Of a DNA stretch of 35,525 bases, positions 15,314 to 22,927 are shown one piece after another. The position numbers and the translations under genes were made by a program. The DNA lies in NCBI GenBank assembly GCA_964346275.1, contig CAYFUR010000029.1:1-35525 (forward strand). Reading direction: 5' to 3'. The notes beneath the pieces were generated by a model. The model was not told the DNA's origin. It searched no databases and saw only the letters and a program-made list of their open reading frames with translations. Each line of letters starts with the position of its first letter. The stretch's first letter is position 1. The DNA is from CAYFUR01 sp964346275 (GTDB lineage: Bacteria; Sumerlaeota; Sumerlaeia; SLMS01).

Positions 15314-16618
15314 ATGCAGGGTAATCTCAAACAGGTCAACCTTCCCGAGGTTCTTCAGTTCATCAGCATGGGCAAGAGCACCGGCCTGCTGACGGTGCGC
15401 GATCCCAATGGGCCAGCGACCACGCTGATGATCCGCCAGGGTAAGATCATCAATTCGACCGCCCTTCAGCGCCAGCGCCGCCTCGGCGAGTTGCTTGTCC
15501 ATCGCGGCTATCTCAAGCGCAGTGTTCTTTCCCAGCTCCTCTCTCTGCAGCGGACCGTCGATTCGGACAAGAGGCTGGGCGAAATCCTTGTGGAACGGGA
15601 AATCGTCAGCGAGGAAACGCTGCGTGATGTGCTGCGCCTGCAATTAGAAGAAGAAGTCTGGAACCTGTTCGGCCTGGAAGAAGGGGAGTTCAAATTCGAA
15701 CAGGCGGATGAAAGCTCGCTGGGCGAGGCGACGGTGAGCATCGATATCGAGCCTCTCCTGCTGGAAGGGTCCCGCCGCCAGGATGAATGGCGAAAGATCA
15801 TGATGGAATTGCCAAGCGACCGCGTGGTTCTCGGCGTTTCCAACAATTTGAAACCGGATCAAGAAGGGAATCAGCCTGAACGGCCCGAACTGTCGGCGGC
15901 GGAATGGAAAGTCATGTCGCAAGTCGACGGCAAAACGACGATTCGCGCATTGATCAACCGCAGCGGCATGGGCCGCTTCGAGGTGTATCGCGTCGTCTAC
16001 GATTTTCTGAACAAGGGGCTTGTTTATATTAAGGAAGACTCCGATAACGGCCACTCGGGGCGGGGCGGTGAGGCGGATCGGGAATCGCTCAGCGCGCCCA
16101 ACAATGTGCGAGGGATGGGCGGCCTTCTCTCGCGCCTGACCGGCGGGCGTGCGCGTGATGGCCGGGCGGACAAGTTTGAATTCGTGACTCCCATTGGTGC
16201 CATGGGATACTTCATCAACCGGCTGACGGAACAGGTCCTGGCGATGAAGGAGATGAAACCGCAAAGGGAGGACCGGCGGCTGGTTGCTGACGTCTGGCAG
16301 GATGTGCTGGTGAATTTCACCAAAGCCGACGTGGTGACGGTTGAAGGCAATCGCGTGGCCTATGAAAAGATGGAGGCTTACGTGAAATTGTTTGAGTTCA
16401 GCGAAGCCACTCAGGATTGTTATGAGGATACCGTCGAGGCACTGCTTCAATTGCTGGATTCGCTTTACCGGATCTATTCGAGCCGGATTGGCGAACGGCA
16501 AACCCAGCGCCTGGTGAAAGACCTGCTGGATGAAATGACTCCACGCACCCAATTCGCCTATGCCAAGGATTTCAAATTGGACGAGAGGGTTCAGGGTGTT
16601 TTGAAGCTGGCAGCCTGA
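15314..16618 (+). CDS. DUF4388 (PATAN) domain protein with helical C-terminal half
   Basis: A 434-residue protein beginning with the DUF4388/PATAN signature: MQGNLKQVNLPEVLQFISMG, then KSTGLLTV and LMIRQGKIINS. A helical hairpin insert at about 56-110 (RLGELLVHRGYLKRSVLSQL, then RLGEILVEREIVSEETL) resembles the MshEN/GspE N-terminal repeat, and LEEEVWNLFGLEEGEFKFE at 111-129 closes the DUF4388 unit. Residues 190-240 look like a winged helix (EWKVMSQVDGKTTIRALINR). Residues 285-434 are helical with no family I can name. DUF4388 proteins occur with two-component, Ser/Thr kinase and MglA/gliding loci and are thought to be signalling adaptors. The ATG at 15314 has GGCGGGGG just upstream. It is 64 bases after the roadblock gene. 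Confidence 0.85.
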   Translation: MQGNLKQVNLPEVLQFISMGKSTGLLTVRDPNGPATTLMIRQGKIINSTALQRQRRLGELLVHRGYLKRSVLSQLLSLQRTVDSDKRLGEILVEREIVSEETLRDVLRLQLEEEVWNLFGLEEGEFKFEQADESSLGEATVSIDIEPLLLEGSRRQDEWRKIMMELPSDRVVLGVSNNLKPDQEGNQPERPELSAAEWKVMSQVDGKTTIRALINRSGMGRFEVYRVVYDFLNKGLVYIKEDSDNGHSGRGGEADRESLSAPNNVRGMGGLLSRLTGGRARDGRADKFEFVTPIGAMGYFINRLTEQVLAMKEMKPQREDRRLVADVWQDVLVNFTKADVVTVEGNRVAYEKMEAYVKLFEFSEATQDCYEDTVEALLQLLDSLYRIYSSRIGERQTQRLVKDLLDEMTPRTQFAYAKDFKLDERVQGVLKLAA

Positions 16619-16655
16619 ACGCAAAACAATCGAGACCGCCCCAGGATAAGAAACG

Positions 16656-17792
16656 ATGCCCGGTGAACGCGTCATGTTTGTGGACTCCTCCGCGGGAGTC
16701 CAGGAAATCGCCCGGAACGTTCTCGAAGAGAACGGATATAAAGTCACGACCGCGAGCAACGGCGTGGCCGCCCTTTCCCATCCCCATGTCGAGGATTTCG
16801 ATCTGATGATCCTCGAGACGAACCTGGATGGAGTGAGCGGCCTGGATACGGCGGCGGAAATCCGCACGGACGCCGAAACGTTTGGCCTGCCCGTGCTGCT
16901 CCTGGTTCCGGAAGAGGAAGTGGAACAGCGCGCCAGCCAGTCGCTGAGGGGGGCCAATGGCTTTATTTCCAAGCCGTTCAAGCCAGCGGAGCTGACGCTT
17001 AAGGTCCGGGAACTGCTGGAAGAACAACAGCTTCGCGAACGATCGGAGCGTTACCTGGAAGAATCCGCCGACAAGCATATGGAAGAGTTGGCGGAGGCGA
17101 AGATCCAGCAGGCTGTCGAGAAGAAAATCCAGATCATTGTGGAACGCGCGATCCAGTCGATCGTCTCCATCATCGACCAGCGCGCCCGCCGGGAGGTGGA
17201 CGCCCGCGTGACAGCGCTGACCCAGGAAAAAGAGCAGGAACTGGTGCGGCTGACGGTCCAGGAGGTCGCCCGCTCCATGGTCGAAAAGATCGCCGAAACG
17301 AAGGTGACCGAATCCATGGACGCGATCCTGGCGGATAAGACGGAAAAGACCGTCAAGCGGGCGGCCGATGCGATGCTGCCTTCCCTCGTTCGCGAGCGCC
17401 TCAAGGAATATGTGGAAAGCATGCTTCCGCGCGAAGTGGCCAACCGCGTGGACAAGGCAACCCAGGAGAAGATGAACGAATTTGGCGAGGCTCTGGTGAA
17501 TGTTCTCCAGGTCGAGGCCAAGAAGACAGTCCCGCTCGTTGCGAAAGACAAGTTGCCGGAGATCGCCGAACGCCAGGTGATTGCGGCCTGCGAGCAGAAG
17601 ATCCCCAAGCTGGGAACGGAAGCCGCCCGCTCGGCCGTGGCGACGGAACTGAACCGTCAGATCAAGCCATTCATCGACGCGGAGGCGAAACGGATCAAAA
17701 ATCAGACGCTGATCTATTTCGCGATTCTGGCTTTGCTTATGGTTGGTGTGATCGCGGTGGTGGGCGTTCTTCTGCTGCGGTCCGGCGGCTGA
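16656..17792 (+). CDS. Tail-anchored pseudo-receiver protein with long helical stalk
   Basis: A 378-residue protein, last of the cluster. Residues 4-120 are a response-regulator receiver domain: VMFVDSSAG gives one acidic-pocket residue (Asp10) with Ser11 replacing the second; DLMILETNLDG puts Glu54 where the phosphoacceptor Asp belongs; the conserved Thr/Ser position is Val (LLLVPEE); the Lys is kept (ISKPFKP, Lys106). Asp-to-Glu often mimics the phosphorylated state, so this may be locked 'on'. Residues 120-345 are a continuous run of charged amphipathic helices with irregular repeats (VEKIAETKV, VKRAADAMLPSLVRERL, VEAKKTVPLVAKDKLPEIAE). Residues 351-374 are a single hydrophobic segment, making a C-terminal tail anchor with the receiver in the cytoplasm. 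Tandem hairpins follow the stop. Confidence 0.88.
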   Translation: MPGERVMFVDSSAGVQEIARNVLEENGYKVTTASNGVAALSHPHVEDFDLMILETNLDGVSGLDTAAEIRTDAETFGLPVLLLVPEEEVEQRASQSLRGANGFISKPFKPAELTLKVRELLEEQQLRERSERYLEESADKHMEELAEAKIQQAVEKKIQIIVERAIQSIVSIIDQRARREVDARVTALTQEKEQELVRLTVQEVARSMVEKIAETKVTESMDAILADKTEKTVKRAADAMLPSLVRERLKEYVESMLPREVANRVDKATQEKMNEFGEALVNVLQVEAKKTVPLVAKDKLPEIAERQVIAACEQKIPKLGTEAARSAVATELNRQIKPFIDAEAKRIKNQTLIYFAILALLMVGVIAVVGVLLLRSGG

Positions 17793-17810
17793 CCAATTCG
17801 CTTTCCTGTC

Positions 17811-17846
17811 CCCCGGAAATCCGGGTCCCGCGCATGCGGGGCCTTT
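17811..17846 (+). terminator. Tandem GC hairpins ending the plus-strand cluster
   Basis: Two adjacent stems follow the cluster's last stop: CCCGG/CCGGG around AAAT (17812-17825) and CCCGC/GCGGG around GCAT (17827-17840), then GCCTTTT. The short T run makes this a fair intrinsic terminator for plus-strand transcripts. The opposing gene ends at 17855, so the site is between convergent genes and could work for both. Confidence 0.6.
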
Positions 17847-17854
17847 TGTGATTT

Positions 17855-18274
17855 CTATTCCTGCCAGATCGCGCTGAGGAACCAGCCCAACTCGCGTGCG
17901 TCTCCGTTTTGCAGCACTTGATCGGGGATGGCGGGCTCGGGGATGAAGAGATGAATCCTGAGAACATCTTCCTCGCTTTCGATGGGATAGCTCCTCAACA
18001 CCCAGCTATCGACGGAAAGGGGCAGCTCGTGTTTCTGGCGGTTGATGAGCAGGCGGCCGTTCATTTTTCCGCCGTAAAGAATGACCGGCCCCGACATCAG
18101 CAGGCTGATTTCCCGGGCGCCCGGGTCGCGGCGCAGTTCGAGGATGCCGTCACGGCGCGCCGCGCGATAGGCGATTCCATTGCGTCCATCCCGTTCCCGC
18201 TCGTGCCAGCCGTTGAGAAGCTGGCCTTCGCCGACGCGTCCCACGATGATGGCTGGAAAACGGGGAGGCGCCAT
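17855..18274 (-). CDS. Small beta-sandwich protein of surface-glycan-type loci
   Basis: A 139-residue protein with a recognisable but poorly named beta-sandwich pattern: GWHERERDGRNGIAYRAA near the start, alternating strands (DGILELRR, ISLLMSGPVILYG, GRLLINRQKHELPL), a central Trp (SVDSWVLRSYPI), LRIHLFIPEPAIPDQV, and a closing DARELGWFLSAIWQE. From memory, this G-W-x-E ... R-E-L-G layout is seen as a domain fused to or next to glycosyltransferases and methyltransferases in polysaccharide clusters; that link is inference. The ATG overlaps the methyltransferase stop (TAATG) with GGAGG just upstream, so the two are translated together and probably act together. No signal peptide or membrane segment is visible. 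Confidence 0.7.
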   Translation of the reverse strand: MAPPRFPAIIVGRVGEGQLLNGWHERERDGRNGIAYRAARRDGILELRRDPGAREISLLMSGPVILYGGKMNGRLLINRQKHELPLSVDSWVLRSYPIESEEDVLRIHLFIPEPAIPDQVLQNGDARELGWFLSAIWQE

Positions 18275-19269
18275 TATTTTTCCTCCCGATTGAACAGGCG
18301 AAAGAGCGAGGACTGGCGCGAAGAGGTGTCACGACTCTCGAGCCGTGCCTGGAGAGACGCGATTTCCCGCTCCTGGGCCATCAACGCTTCGCGAAGCCGC
18401 TGATCAACAATGCCCGAGAGCATCCGGGTGGGGTCTTGACCTCCGCCGCTTCCCGACAAAAGGCCAAACAACCGGCAGAAGAACCTCGCCATCTCGACGA
18501 CTTCGGTTCCCGCCTCCGGAGGGGGCATCGCAACCTTCCCAATGGATTCCGATCCGGCCGGCCCTCGGCGCGCCACGATCAAATAACGATAGGGAACCGA
18601 CGTGATATACGGTGTCGGAGCCTTTGCGAAGGCCCGATCGAACGCCTCCCAATACTCGTCGAGTTCGCCGCGGAGTTTTTGGAAAAGCGACATGGCCTGC
18701 CAGGCCGTCCAGCCCATGAGATCGTAGGAGCATCGCGCATCGGTGATGTGAAATTCGGCGGGCCATTGTTCGACGGTTTGTTCCAGCGAGGGCAGCCCGT
18801 TCTGGACATGATCGACAAGCCAGGGATGCGGCTGCTGAAAAGCGTTCTTGTGGGCGTCGTTGAGCAGCCGCTCGACCGCCGCCGTGGAGTGATGGTGGAA
18901 CGGCGCGGCGAGCACCACGAGATGGCGCGACACGCGGCAAAGCTCCGCGACGAAACGGAGCCGATCTGTCTCGGGAACATGCTCGAACGTGTCGACACTG
19001 ATCACGGCGCTGAAGCTTTTCTCTTCAAAGGGGAGGTGGGTTCCGCTGCCGCTTTGATAATTGGGGAGGTTTTCTTTGGGCTGATCAATGGTCAGCCCGT
19101 TCCAGGCGGGAAACTCGGCGATGAACTGGCGAACGAAGGTGCCGGGATAGCCACCGACGTCGAGGAGGCTCGGCTCCGTGTCTCCTTCCTGCTCATCAAA
19201 GGCGGAAAGAACTTCGGCCACTGCGTGAAAGCGGTGGGCCGTGTCCGCGGAGAGATTGCTGAAGTCCAC
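18274..19269 (-). CDS. Class I SAM-dependent methyltransferase
   Basis: A 331-residue methyltransferase. Motif I is LLDVGGYPGTFVRQFI (residues about 36-51); the acidic residue at the next strand is in NGLTIDQPKENLPNY; motif IV is SFSAVISVDTFEHVPETDR; and a following LVVLAAPFHHHSTAAVERLL segment fits a small-molecule or glycan methyltransferase. The C-terminal 50 residues form a probable coiled coil (LREALMAQEREIASLQARLE). The start is GTG at 19269. The acceptor is unknown; sugar or lipid-linked glycan methylation is suggested only by the coupled beta-sandwich gene. The gene is 104 bases downstream of the GH57 gene on the same strand, so it may belong to a longer transcript. Confidence 0.87.
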   Translation of the reverse strand: MDFSNLSADTAHRFHAVAEVLSAFDEQEGDTEPSLLDVGGYPGTFVRQFIAEFPAWNGLTIDQPKENLPNYQSGSGTHLPFEEKSFSAVISVDTFEHVPETDRLRFVAELCRVSRHLVVLAAPFHHHSTAAVERLLNDAHKNAFQQPHPWLVDHVQNGLPSLEQTVEQWPAEFHITDARCSYDLMGWTAWQAMSLFQKLRGELDEYWEAFDRAFAKAPTPYITSVPYRYLIVARRGPAGSESIGKVAMPPPEAGTEVVEMARFFCRLFGLLSGSGGGQDPTRMLSGIVDQRLREALMAQEREIASLQARLESRDTSSRQSSLFRLFNREEK

Positions 19270-19373
19270 TGATCCGTACCGTCCTTATGGCCGTTCCCGA
19301 TGCTTCTTACAAAGTCAATGCTGAGAGGCAAGTCAAGCAGGAGAGAGAATTTAATATATTTCGCCGGACAAAA

Positions 19374-20975
19374 TCAGGCATAGATCCGATAATCGAGATC
19401 CGGAAAGAGATTGTCTTTCTCTTCCAGTCTGCGTACGCGCTCCGCGTCGATGGTCCCCTGGGTAATCTGGTCGTAAAGATCCGCGAAATTGAGAAGATGA
19501 TCGCGGGTGCGCTTGATGGCATAGCTGACCATCGTGTTGGTTTTCATGATAAAGGCCCAGTCGCTCGCCTGGGCGAGAAGCAATTCGCGAGCGGCCTGGT
19601 TGAGGGCGCGGCGCTCCAGATCGGTTGGTTTCTGGTATGTCCGGGCCAATTCCACCATTCGCTCCGAGGACTTGTGAAGGTGGCGATAGATCCAGTCGTT
19701 GCTTCCATCGAGCCAGACCTCGGCATAGCCGCGATTTCCCCAGGAGCTTTCCGCCGGCATGGCAACCTGGTTGCGTGGATATTCGTCCAGGTATTCCGAG
19801 GGGGTCAGGAGCCCGACGTCGTCTTGGTCCCAGTGCATCTTGCGGAGAAAAAAGTCGAGGAACAAGGGGCCTTCATACCACCAATGACCAAATAACTCGG
19901 CATCGTAGGGCGAGACGATCATGGGCGGACGGTCCATGAGCGAAGAAAGGTGAAGCACCTGCTGCTGGCGGTTGAACATGAAGTTTCCGGCATGCTGGGC
20001 CGCGGCCTCCAGGGCCTCGTCGGGGTCGTAGGGTTCTTTCTCGTGCAGCTCGACCTTGCCGGTGATGCGGTGATATTTGAGACCAGTGGAGGTGCGCAGT
20101 CCGGACTCGTGGATATAGGGCCGGATATAATCGAAATCGAGATCGAAACCGATATCGCGATAGAATTCGCGATAGCGCGGATCGCCGGGGTAACCATGCT
20201 GGGCGGACCAGACCGAGCGGCTGGATTCCATGTCGCGGCCAAAAGCGGCCACGCCGGACGGCGTATAGATGGGCGCGAACACGCCGTAGGCCGGGCGCTT
20301 CTCGGCAAAGAGAACGCCATGGGCATCGGTGATGAAATAGCGAATTCCCGCTTCGCGGATAAACTCGTCCAGGCCGGGATAGAAACCGCACTCCGGGAGC
20401 CAGATGCCGCGCGGCTGGCGGCCGAAATGCTTCTCGTACTGGTCACGGCCGATGAGCACCTGGGCTCGGACGGACTGGGGCTGGGTGCGCATGAGCGGTA
20501 AAAAGCCGTGGGTCGCCGGACAGGTGGCGATGTCGAGAAATCCGCGGTCCTGGAAGCCGCGGAACTGGGACAGCAGATCGCCCTGATAGCGATCCTCATA
20601 AGCCTCGCGGACGTCGCGGAGGCGGCGCTGATACATTTGGGCAATCTTGTGGAATTGGGGGGAGCTTCGGGTCCGGTCCACCTCTTTGTCCGCCAGTTCG
20701 ATCAGCGAACGCAAATGCCCCAGGTAACGATTGCGCAGAAAAGGATCCGCCAGCATGGCGCATAGGGTGGGCGTAAACACCATGGTCAGCCGAAAATCGC
20801 ATCCATCGGCCTCAAGACCCTCCATCATTCGGAGAAGGGGAACATAGCTTTCCGTGATGGCTTCGAAAAACCAATCCTCCTCCAGGGCATCCTCGAACTC
20901 GGGATGCCGGACGAAAGGAAGGTGGGCGTGGAGGATCGGGATGAAATATCCCTTATGGGCGGGATGAACGGGCAT
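19374..20975 (-). CDS. GH57 1,4-alpha-glucan branching enzyme
   Basis: A 533-residue GH57 enzyme of the Thermus-type branching-enzyme group, which cuts alpha-1,4 links and rejoins the piece as an alpha-1,6 branch in glycogen. Motifs seen in order: HAHLPFVRHPE (residues 16-26), GIWLPECGFYPG with the nucleophile Glu195, FITDAHG, and SPYDAELFGHWWYEGP with the acid/base Asp358. These correspond in place and spacing to the paired Glu/Asp of characterised GH57 branching enzymes. The C-terminal helical part (after about residue 410, SWGNRGYAEVWLDGSNDWIY) is also typical. No signal peptide, so cytoplasmic. With glgC it indicates ADP-glucose-based glycogen synthesis. No convincing Shine-Dalgarno sequence is seen before the ATG. 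GH57 amylases share the motifs, but the overall length and C-terminal segment favour branching activity. Confidence 0.92.
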   Translation of the reverse strand: MPVHPAHKGYFIPILHAHLPFVRHPEFEDALEEDWFFEAITESYVPLLRMMEGLEADGCDFRLTMVFTPTLCAMLADPFLRNRYLGHLRSLIELADKEVDRTRSSPQFHKIAQMYQRRLRDVREAYEDRYQGDLLSQFRGFQDRGFLDIATCPATHGFLPLMRTQPQSVRAQVLIGRDQYEKHFGRQPRGIWLPECGFYPGLDEFIREAGIRYFITDAHGVLFAEKRPAYGVFAPIYTPSGVAAFGRDMESSRSVWSAQHGYPGDPRYREFYRDIGFDLDFDYIRPYIHESGLRTSTGLKYHRITGKVELHEKEPYDPDEALEAAAQHAGNFMFNRQQQVLHLSSLMDRPPMIVSPYDAELFGHWWYEGPLFLDFFLRKMHWDQDDVGLLTPSEYLDEYPRNQVAMPAESSWGNRGYAEVWLDGSNDWIYRHLHKSSERMVELARTYQKPTDLERRALNQAARELLLAQASDWAFIMKTNTMVSYAIKRTRDHLLNFADLYDQITQGTIDAERVRRLEEKDNLFPDLDYRIYA

Positions 20976-21244
20976 AAACGATGTTGATCAATCCGGGCTG
21001 GGAAACTTTCCTGCTGATTTGATTAGAGGGAATCGGGTCGGCTATTGATCTGCAAGGATTTTCGCGGTTTAGCGGGGGCTTTCCAAAGACCCGCCGATAA
21101 AAGCCCTTACTTGGCAGTCAAGATATCTCCCGGCCATGTCTCCTCTTCATTGACGCCCCTGTCGGAAACCTTCGAATATTTACCACTGCTTGAGCCTTTT
21201 CCTTACTGGCACCCTGAACTTCCCCCGGGGGGAACAGCGATACA
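20976..21244 (+). other. Divergent intergenic region
   Basis: Spacer between the minus-strand GH57 gene and the plus-strand pseudokinase gene. It must hold both promoters. A weak sigma-70-like pair for the plus strand is TTGACG at 21150-21155 and AATATT at 21175-21180, but the 19-base spacer is long. An 84-codon frame beginning at 21045 overlaps the pseudokinase start and shows no protein-like composition, so I do not call it. Confidence 0.4.
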
Positions 21245-22909
21245 ATGGATGCGGCTGAACACTCACAAAGTCTTCAGGAGCTTGGCCCCTATCGTCTGAC
21301 CTCCCTCCTGGGATTCAACGGCGTGGTGGCCACCTACAAGGGATTCGACCAGCAAACCAACCAGCCGGCCTCGGTGGTGGTTTGCCACCAGTCGCACGTG
21401 GTGGACGAGTCGGGCTGGAAGTCGCTGGAAAAAGAACTGGAGCCGCTGGTGACAGCGCGAGCCAGCCGCGTGGCGCAGCCCCGCCATTTCGGCCTGGACG
21501 ACCAGCATTACTGGACCGCCTATGAATGGATGCAGGGCTCGCACCTGGGCGTTCTCGTTCGCGACACGGGCCTCCCGCCCCAGGCGACGGCATTCGAATG
21601 GACGTCGCAGATCGTCGGCGCGCTGGACATTCTCCAGGACCACGGCATCGTCCATCGCATTATCAATCCCGCCTCGATCTTTATCAACACGATCCAACAG
21701 GCCAAACTCCTCCACACCGGATGGGGCCATTTGATCCTGAATTGCCAGGGAGGGCTTCTGAACCCGGCGTTTAGCAGCATCCTTCCTTTCACGGCTCCCG
21801 AGGTGCTCTCGGCCAGGGAAGCGGATGTCAGCGCGGACGTCTATGCCCTGGGCTCCAATCTCTATTTCCTGATCTCCGGCCAGCCCGTTTTCTGGCATGA
21901 TGACGCGGGCACGCTGATGGAGATCATCCGCAACCAGGAGCCCGACCTTTCCGAACTTCGCGAGTTTCTCTTTCCCGAAGCGGTCGATGTGCTGGAGGAA
22001 ATGCTGTCTCGCGACCCCGGCGACCGGCCGGTCAATTTGCCCGCGCTCAGCGACCGGCTCATGTCGGTTTGCCGCCGGCTGGACGAAGCCGCTCAACGCG
22101 AAGGCTCCCTCGGCCAACAAGGCGGGGACACGGCGCGTGTCTCCCAGGAGTCCGCGGAATTCCGCCCCGCCGATTTCCCGCGAGCCCCGGAAGCCCCCCA
22201 GGAACATCCATCCTACCCATCCGGCGAATATCCTTCGCAGGTGGACGCGCAGACCCCGGCGCCCTCGGAGGGCGAATTCGCCGGAGGCCAATATGCCCAG
22301 CCAGAATACGAGCAGCCCCAGGCCGGCCCGCCGGGCTCAGAGGGCGAGCAATCGCGGCGCCTCTCGGAAATGATCGCCGCCCAGCGGGCAAAGTTCAGCG
22401 AGCCTCCCCCACCGCCCGAACCGCAAGAGGCTGAGGAAGGTGTGCAGGCACCGCCCAAGAGATCATTTCTGCCTCTTGCCCTGATTATTGCCTTCGGAGC
22501 TGTGGTGCTCATCGGCGCGCTTGCCACGGCTTTACTTGTTTTCGGCGGATTCCTTGGCGGCGAAGAAGAAGTCGCCACGGTTTCCGAAGAACCGCAGGCC
22601 GAGGCACCGAGCCCCCAGGAAACTTACTCGAAATATGCGGAAACGGTGCGGCGGCTTCGCGTGCTGGGCCAGTGGAACCGGGCATTCTATCGCCAGAATG
22701 GCCTGTGGCCCCGGGAAGTGGAAGACCTGGCGGAATTGGAAGCCGACCCGGCAAATTTCCAGGACGCATGGGAGCGCGAGATCGAAGTCCGCAATGAATT
22801 CATCCTGTCCGCCGGGGCGGATGGGGTCTGGGACAACGAGGACGACACCTGGTTCAATGCGCAAGAAGGGTCGCCCGGCGGCTATATGCCGGAGCCTCCT
22901 TCCCAGTGA
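21245..22909 (+). CDS. Membrane pseudokinase fused to a GspG-like pseudopilin domain
   Basis: A 554-residue protein in three parts. Residues 14-280 follow the bacterial Ser/Thr kinase fold (YRLTSLLGFNGVVATYKGFD, then YEWMQGSHLGVLVRD, then FTAPEVL, DVYALGSNLYFLISGQPVF and the Arg261 after SRDPGD), but the catalytic residues are gone: the VAIK Lys position is Cys/His (SVVVCHQ), HRD is HRI (137-139) with the following Lys as Asn, and DFG is HTG (157-159). The APE motif and structural Asp198 are kept. Residues 285-405 are a Pro/Glu/Gln-rich linker. Residues 408-437 are a membrane helix. Residues 460-554 outside the membrane resemble the C-terminal half of type II secretion major pseudopilin GspG: LWPREVEDLAEL, DAWEREIEV, ILSAGADGVWDNEDD. 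It probably relays or senses rather than phosphorylates. Confidence 0.85.
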   Translation: MDAAEHSQSLQELGPYRLTSLLGFNGVVATYKGFDQQTNQPASVVVCHQSHVVDESGWKSLEKELEPLVTARASRVAQPRHFGLDDQHYWTAYEWMQGSHLGVLVRDTGLPPQATAFEWTSQIVGALDILQDHGIVHRIINPASIFINTIQQAKLLHTGWGHLILNCQGGLLNPAFSSILPFTAPEVLSAREADVSADVYALGSNLYFLISGQPVFWHDDAGTLMEIIRNQEPDLSELREFLFPEAVDVLEEMLSRDPGDRPVNLPALSDRLMSVCRRLDEAAQREGSLGQQGGDTARVSQESAEFRPADFPRAPEAPQEHPSYPSGEYPSQVDAQTPAPSEGEFAGGQYAQPEYEQPQAGPPGSEGEQSRRLSEMIAAQRAKFSEPPPPPEPQEAEEGVQAPPKRSFLPLALIIAFGAVVLIGALATALLVFGGFLGGEEEVATVSEEPQAEAPSPQETYSKYAETVRRLRVLGQWNRAFYRQNGLWPREVEDLAELEADPANFQDAWEREIEVRNEFILSAGADGVWDNEDDTWFNAQEGSPGGYMPEPPSQ

Positions 22910-22927
22910 TTCCATCGTTGCGGGTGA

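Noticed and set aside
15644..16981. 445-codon open frame on the minus strand
   Set aside because: Antisense across two cluster genes (DUF4388 protein and pseudo-receiver), spanning their intergenic gap; not protein-like.
21045..21299. 84-codon frame before the pseudokinase
   Set aside because: It overlaps the pseudokinase start, has no ribosome binding site, and its sequence shows no conserved pattern.
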